A stretch of 15,448 bases of DNA from JBHHXR01 sp046757205. Lineage in GTDB: Bacteria; Pseudomonadota; Alphaproteobacteria; Rhodobacterales; Rhodobacteraceae. The position numbers and the translations under genes were made by a program. Shown piece by piece: positions 13,012-15,448 of this stretch (positions within the stretch are counted from its first letter, which is position 1; every line of letters starts with the position of its first letter). The DNA is taken from NCBI GenBank assembly GCA_046757205.1, contig JBHHXR010000059.1:1-15448 (forward strand), given 5' to 3'. The notes below the pieces were generated by a model. It saw nothing but the letters and a program-made list of their open reading frames with translations. It made no database searches and was not told the origin of the DNA.

Positions 13012-14497
13012 ATATCCAGGGCAGCAGGTCGTTGACGCGTGTGATCTTGTAGTCTGGAATGCGGGCGATAGTGTCGGCGAGCCAGGTTTGAGGATCGACG
13101 CCGTTGAGCTTTGCGGTCTCGATCAGGGTATACGCGACGGCGGCGGCACGTCCGCCTGCGGGCGATCCGACGAAGAGGTAGTTCTTGCGGCCCAGAGCGA
13201 TGGTGCGCATGGCACGTTCGGCGGTGTTGTTGTCTATCTCCAGGATGCCGTGGTCGAGGTATGGCCTGAGCCGCTTCATCCGGGTGAGCGCGTAGCGGAT
13301 GGCCTGGGCGAGCGGGGATTTGCCCGAGATCGTCGGCAGCTGCGCATCCAGCCAGTCCTGCAGGTCGTCGAAGACCGGCTTGGCTTTGGCCTTCCGGATT
13401 TCTGCCCGTAAATCTGGCGGCGACCCGCGTGCCTCCTTCTCGATTGCGTAGAGCTCGCTGATGCGCAGGATGGCCTCTTCGGCGATGGCGGAACCCTGGG
13501 AGCGATGCACATCGACGAACTTGCGCCGGATATGCGCCATGCAGGCCACCTCTTTGATGCCGTGATTGCGGTAAAGTTCTTCGTACCCGGCATAGCCGTC
13601 GGCGTGCATCCAGCCCTTGTATTTGTTGAGGTGGTCCTTGGGGTGCGCCCCGCGCCGATCCGGTGAGAACTGGTACCAGGCAGTCGGTGGCACGGTGCTG
13701 CCCCAAGGGCTTTCATCGCGCGCATAGACCCAAAGCCGCGCGGTCTGGGTTTTGCCGGTGCCGGGCGCGAGCATGTTGACCGGCGTATCATCGGTGAAGA
13801 TCGCCTTGCCCTTCAGAACGTGTTTGCCGATGGCATCGGCCAGCGGGGTCAGCAGCGTTGTTGTCTTGCCGACCCAATCGGCCAGGGTGGAGCGGTCCAA
13901 GTTCAGGCCCTCACGCTCGAAGATTTTGCTTTGCCGGTAGAGCGGCAGGTGATCGGCGTATTTGCTGACAAGCACATGGGCCAGGAGACCCGGGCCGGGG
14001 CGCCCACGCTCGATGGGGCGCGATGGCAGCTGCGCCTGCGTGAACCGCTCGCAGCGTTTGCAGGCGTAGCGTGGCCGTGTGACCTTGTTCACGACGAACC
14101 GGCCCGGCACGTATTCCAGCTCTTCGGTGACATCTTCACCGATCCTGCGCAGGGCCCCGCCGCATTTGCAGTGATCCTTTGGCGGCAGCATCTCGATATT
14201 GTTGCGCGGGATGTGATCGGGGATCGGACGGCGCGCTGGCTTGTCCTTCGGCTCGTCCGGGGGCAGCTTCATCTTTGCGGTCATCGCCGCTTCGGCGATC
14301 TCACTCGTTTCCAACGCCAACATGAGCTGTCGTGTCTGTTCCGAGGTCGATCCGTAACGCCAGGCTTTCTGGCCCGCGACCTGATGGCGAAGCTTCTCAA
14401 TGAGCATGGCCTGGGCTTTAATCTCGGCCAGAAGCTGGGTGGTGAACTCCTTGAGCTCCCCGTAATCTTCCGGCAATGTCATCGCCTCGGCCATCAT
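13010..14497 (-). CDS. tnpC: IS66 family transposase TnpC (DDE)
   Basis: This 495-residue protein is full length for IS66 TnpC. It has an N-terminal coiled-coil segment (about 13-65) with the conserved WRYGSTSEQ (46-54). A zinc-binding module follows, with C110, C112, C146 and C149. The DDE catalytic domain has D236/D237 in FTDDTPV, D300 in WMHADGYAGY and E427 in NNTAERAMR. The family-typical GRKNYLFVGSPAGGRAAA (436-453) and IS66 C-terminal domain end at LLPWI. All catalytic residues are present, with no frameshift, so it could be active. The gene starts 37 nt after the end of tnpB. Confidence 0.95.
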   Translation of the reverse strand: MMAEAMTLPEDYGELKEFTTQLLAEIKAQAMLIEKLRHQVAGQKAWRYGSTSEQTRQLMLALETSEIAEAAMTAKMKLPPDEPKDKPARRPIPDHIPRNNIEMLPPKDHCKCGGALRRIGEDVTEELEYVPGRFVVNKVTRPRYACKRCERFTQAQLPSRPIERGRPGPGLLAHVLVSKYADHLPLYRQSKIFEREGLNLDRSTLADWVGKTTTLLTPLADAIGKHVLKGKAIFTDDTPVNMLAPGTGKTQTARLWVYARDESPWGSTVPPTAWYQFSPDRRGAHPKDHLNKYKGWMHADGYAGYEELYRNHGIKEVACMAHIRRKFVDVHRSQGSAIAEEAILRISELYAIEKEARGSPPDLRAEIRKAKAKPVFDDLQDWLDAQLPTISGKSPLAQAIRYALTRMKRLRPYLDHGILEIDNNTAERAMRTIALGRKNYLFVGSPAGGRAAAVAYTLIETAKLNGVDPQTWLADTIARIPDYKITRVNDLLPWI

Positions 14498-14534
14498 GGC
14501 CAGAGCTTACATCATTGGAATAGTTAAGGGAATC

Positions 14535-14882
14535 CTATCCTGCCCGTAATGGGCGCCAGGTTCGCCGGGGCATGCGCCAGTCGATCCCTTCGAGCAGCAT
14601 GGCCAGTTGCGCGGGCGTCAGAGACACCTTGCCCTCCTTCGTTGCCGGCCAGACGAACTTGCCGCGCTCCAGGCGCTTGGAGAACAGGCACGCCCCCTGT
14701 CCGTCCCACCAGATCACCTTGATCAGGTCACCGCGACGGCCCCGGAACACGAACAAATGCCCGGCAAACGGATCGAGCTTCAGTACCTTCTCGGCCTGCG
14801 CTGCCAGGGTGGCATAACCCTTGCGCATATCCGTCACGCCCGCCGCCAGCCAGACCTTCGTGTTCGCCGGAACCGGGATCAT
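14535..14882 (-). CDS. tnpB: IS66 accessory protein TnpB (Orf2)
   Basis: The 115-residue protein shows the IS66 Orf2 signature throughout: GVTDMRKGYATLA (15-27), HLFVFRGRRGDLIKVIWWDGQGACLFSKRLERG (42-74) and LAMLLEGIDWR (93-103). TnpB is required for transposition of IS66 elements, though its biochemical role is not settled. The ATG overlaps the tnpA stop by 4 nt, so the two are translationally coupled. Confidence 0.93.
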   Translation of the reverse strand: MIPVPANTKVWLAAGVTDMRKGYATLAAQAEKVLKLDPFAGHLFVFRGRRGDLIKVIWWDGQGACLFSKRLERGKFVWPATKEGKVSLTPAQLAMLLEGIDWRMPRRTWRPLRAG

Positions 14883-15229
14883 GCGAGCAGATGCGCCAGC
14901 CGGGCGACGGCTTCGGGGTCGTACCCGCCGCTGATCCGCAACCGATGCCCGCCCACCAGCTCCAGTTCGATCACGCCAGAGGCATCGGCAGACGGCGCGG
15001 CCGGCGCCGGTTCTGAAACGATCTCGACGGGCAGAAAACGCGCTTCATCCTCAAGCGACGCGTCATCGGTGGCGAACTTCGGGTCCTTCATCCAGTTGAA
15101 GATCTGGTTCGCGTTCACATCGTATCGCCGCGCAACCTGGGCGACCGAAACACCCGGCATCCGAGCCTGCGCACAGATCATGCGCTTCTCGTCATCAGCC
15201 CACTTCCTGCGCCTGCGCCGCTTCGCCAT
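14879..15229 (-). CDS. tnpA: IS66 accessory protein TnpA (Orf1)
   Basis: The chosen ATG at 15229 gives 116 residues and has AGGG 5 nt upstream. The GTG at 15250 would lie inside a palindrome and is less likely. A basic N-terminus (KRRRRRKW) precedes a helix-turn-helix of the IS3/IS66 type: MICAQARMPGVSVAQVARRYDVNANQIFNWMKD (residues 18-50). The C-terminal part (GVIELELVGGHRLRISGGYDPEAVARLAHLL) is the usual IS66 TnpA ending. It is first in the tnpABC operon and probably binds the ends or the promoter region of the element. Confidence 0.92.
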   Translation of the reverse strand: MAKRRRRRKWADDEKRMICAQARMPGVSVAQVARRYDVNANQIFNWMKDPKFATDDASLEDEARFLPVEIVSEPAPAAPSADASGVIELELVGGHRLRISGGYDPEAVARLAHLLA

Positions 15230-15238
15230 CCTAGCCCT

Positions 15239-15270
15239 GTAAGTGTCCACTTAGCTAAATGGACACTTAC
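15239..15270. repeat. 32-bp near-perfect palindrome inside the IS66 element upstream of tnpA
   Basis: The two 16-nt halves (15239-15254 and 15255-15270) are inverted repeats with a single mismatch; the centre is TTAGCTAA and the outer ends are GTAAGTGTCC and GGACACTTAC. It lies between the right terminal repeat and tnpA, 9 nt before the tnpA start. An operator for the tnp operon or a transposase-binding site is the simplest explanation. Confidence 0.6.
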
Positions 15271-15293
15271 CGACATTAGCAGCGCTCCGGCAG

Positions 15294-15315
15294 AGCGGTC
15301 AGACCGGACGGTTAC
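15294..15315 (-). repeat. Right terminal inverted repeat of the IS66 element
   Basis: Read on the minus strand it begins GTAACCGTCCG at 15315 and matches the left repeat at 20 of 22 positions. Confidence 0.75.
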
Positions 15316-15448
15316 GCATCTTATGGGCGGAGCCAAGGTCGGCTTAGGGCCGGTCACGTCTTCAAGGGCGAACACAGTTTGCAGTTTTGCAAACTCCGCT
15401 CCCTGCGCATAGCCGACGCCCGGAACTTCGCCTGAACGGCGCAGGCGC
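15316..15448. other. Unassigned sequence at the right flank of the IS element
   Basis: On the minus strand one frame is open across the whole stretch from the window edge and into the IS (about 44 codons outside the element, reading VPGVGYAQGAEFAKLQTVF in the middle). No family is recognised, so a gene broken by the IS cannot be separated from a chance open frame. The notable feature is the dyad at 15376-15395. Confidence 0.3.
15376..15395. promoter_or_regulatory. Operator-like dyad containing TTTGCAAA
   Basis: AGTTTGCA (15376-15383) and TGCAAACT (15388-15395) are perfect inverted repeats with a 4-nt spacer, and TTTGCAAA occurs at 15386-15393. TTTGCAAA-type sites are bound by PccR/ScfR short-chain acyl-CoA regulators in Rhodobacterales. 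That link is a suggestion from motif similarity only. Confidence 0.35.

Larger units (their letters stand above)
12990..15315 (-). mobile_element. IS66-family insertion sequence, apparently complete
   Basis: The 2326-bp element carries tnpA, tnpB and tnpC in the standard IS66 order on the minus strand. Terminal inverted repeats are visible at 12990-13011 and 15294-15315: both read inward GTAACCGTCCG, then three variable bases with two mismatches, then TGACCGCT, so 20 of 22 positions agree. The tnpC stop lies at the inner edge of the left repeat. IS66 elements normally leave an 8-bp target duplication. The flanks GTATGATG (12982-12989) and GCATCTTA (15316-15323) do not match, which suggests later rearrangement or recombination between copies. 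Confidence 0.85.

Overview
The window looks like part of a chromosome or large replicon of a marine alphaproteobacterium, most likely Rhodobacterales (Roseobacter-type). The evidence is high G+C, protein sequences typical of that group, the DgcN/DgcA pair known to be common there, and a DUF1194 protein typical of Alphaproteobacteria. No rRNA, CRISPR array or phage genes were seen.

Layout. Positions 1-55 hold the last codons of a plus-strand gene entering from the left, followed by a long perfect hairpin (52-102). From 11371 down to 234 runs one minus-strand block of eleven tightly packed genes. In transcription order these are a periplasmic amino-acid-type binding protein, LivH, LivM, LivG, LivF, a class III aminotransferase, a BKACE (DUF849) beta-keto acid cleavage enzyme, a GNAT acetyltransferase, an acetylpolyamine-amidohydrolase/HDAC-like deacetylase, DgcA (N-acetyl-D-glutamate racemase type, enolase superfamily) and DgcN (D-glutamate N-acetyltransferase type, DUF1611). 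Most junctions overlap by 4-8 nt or have almost no spacing, which points to one operon with translational coupling. The only real gap is a GC-rich hairpin between the binding-protein gene and livH.

The divergent control region is 11372-11578. It holds a repeated GTTTGC/GCAAAC hexamer, a weak promoter candidate and a strong Shine-Dalgarno sequence. A plus-strand gene for a secreted DUF1194 (von Willebrand A-like) protein follows at 11579-12376. Positions 12377-12989 are a gene-poor scar with two short dyads and the 3' half of a tRNA-Pro(CGG). An apparently complete IS66-family element follows (12990-15315, tnpA-tnpB-tnpC), with matching terminal inverted repeats but no visible target duplication. 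The last 133 bases hold an unassigned sequence with a TTTGCAAA-containing dyad.

How the genes may work together. The ABC transporter would import an amino acid-like compound. The aminotransferase and BKACE could turn a beta- or omega-amino acid into a beta-keto acid and then acetoacetate plus an acyl-CoA. DgcN and DgcA convert D-glutamate through N-acetyl-D-glutamate to N-acetyl-L-glutamate, and the co-transcribed deacetylase is a candidate for the final hydrolysis to L-glutamate. The combined pathway, the transported substrate and the deacetylase assignment are inferences from context.
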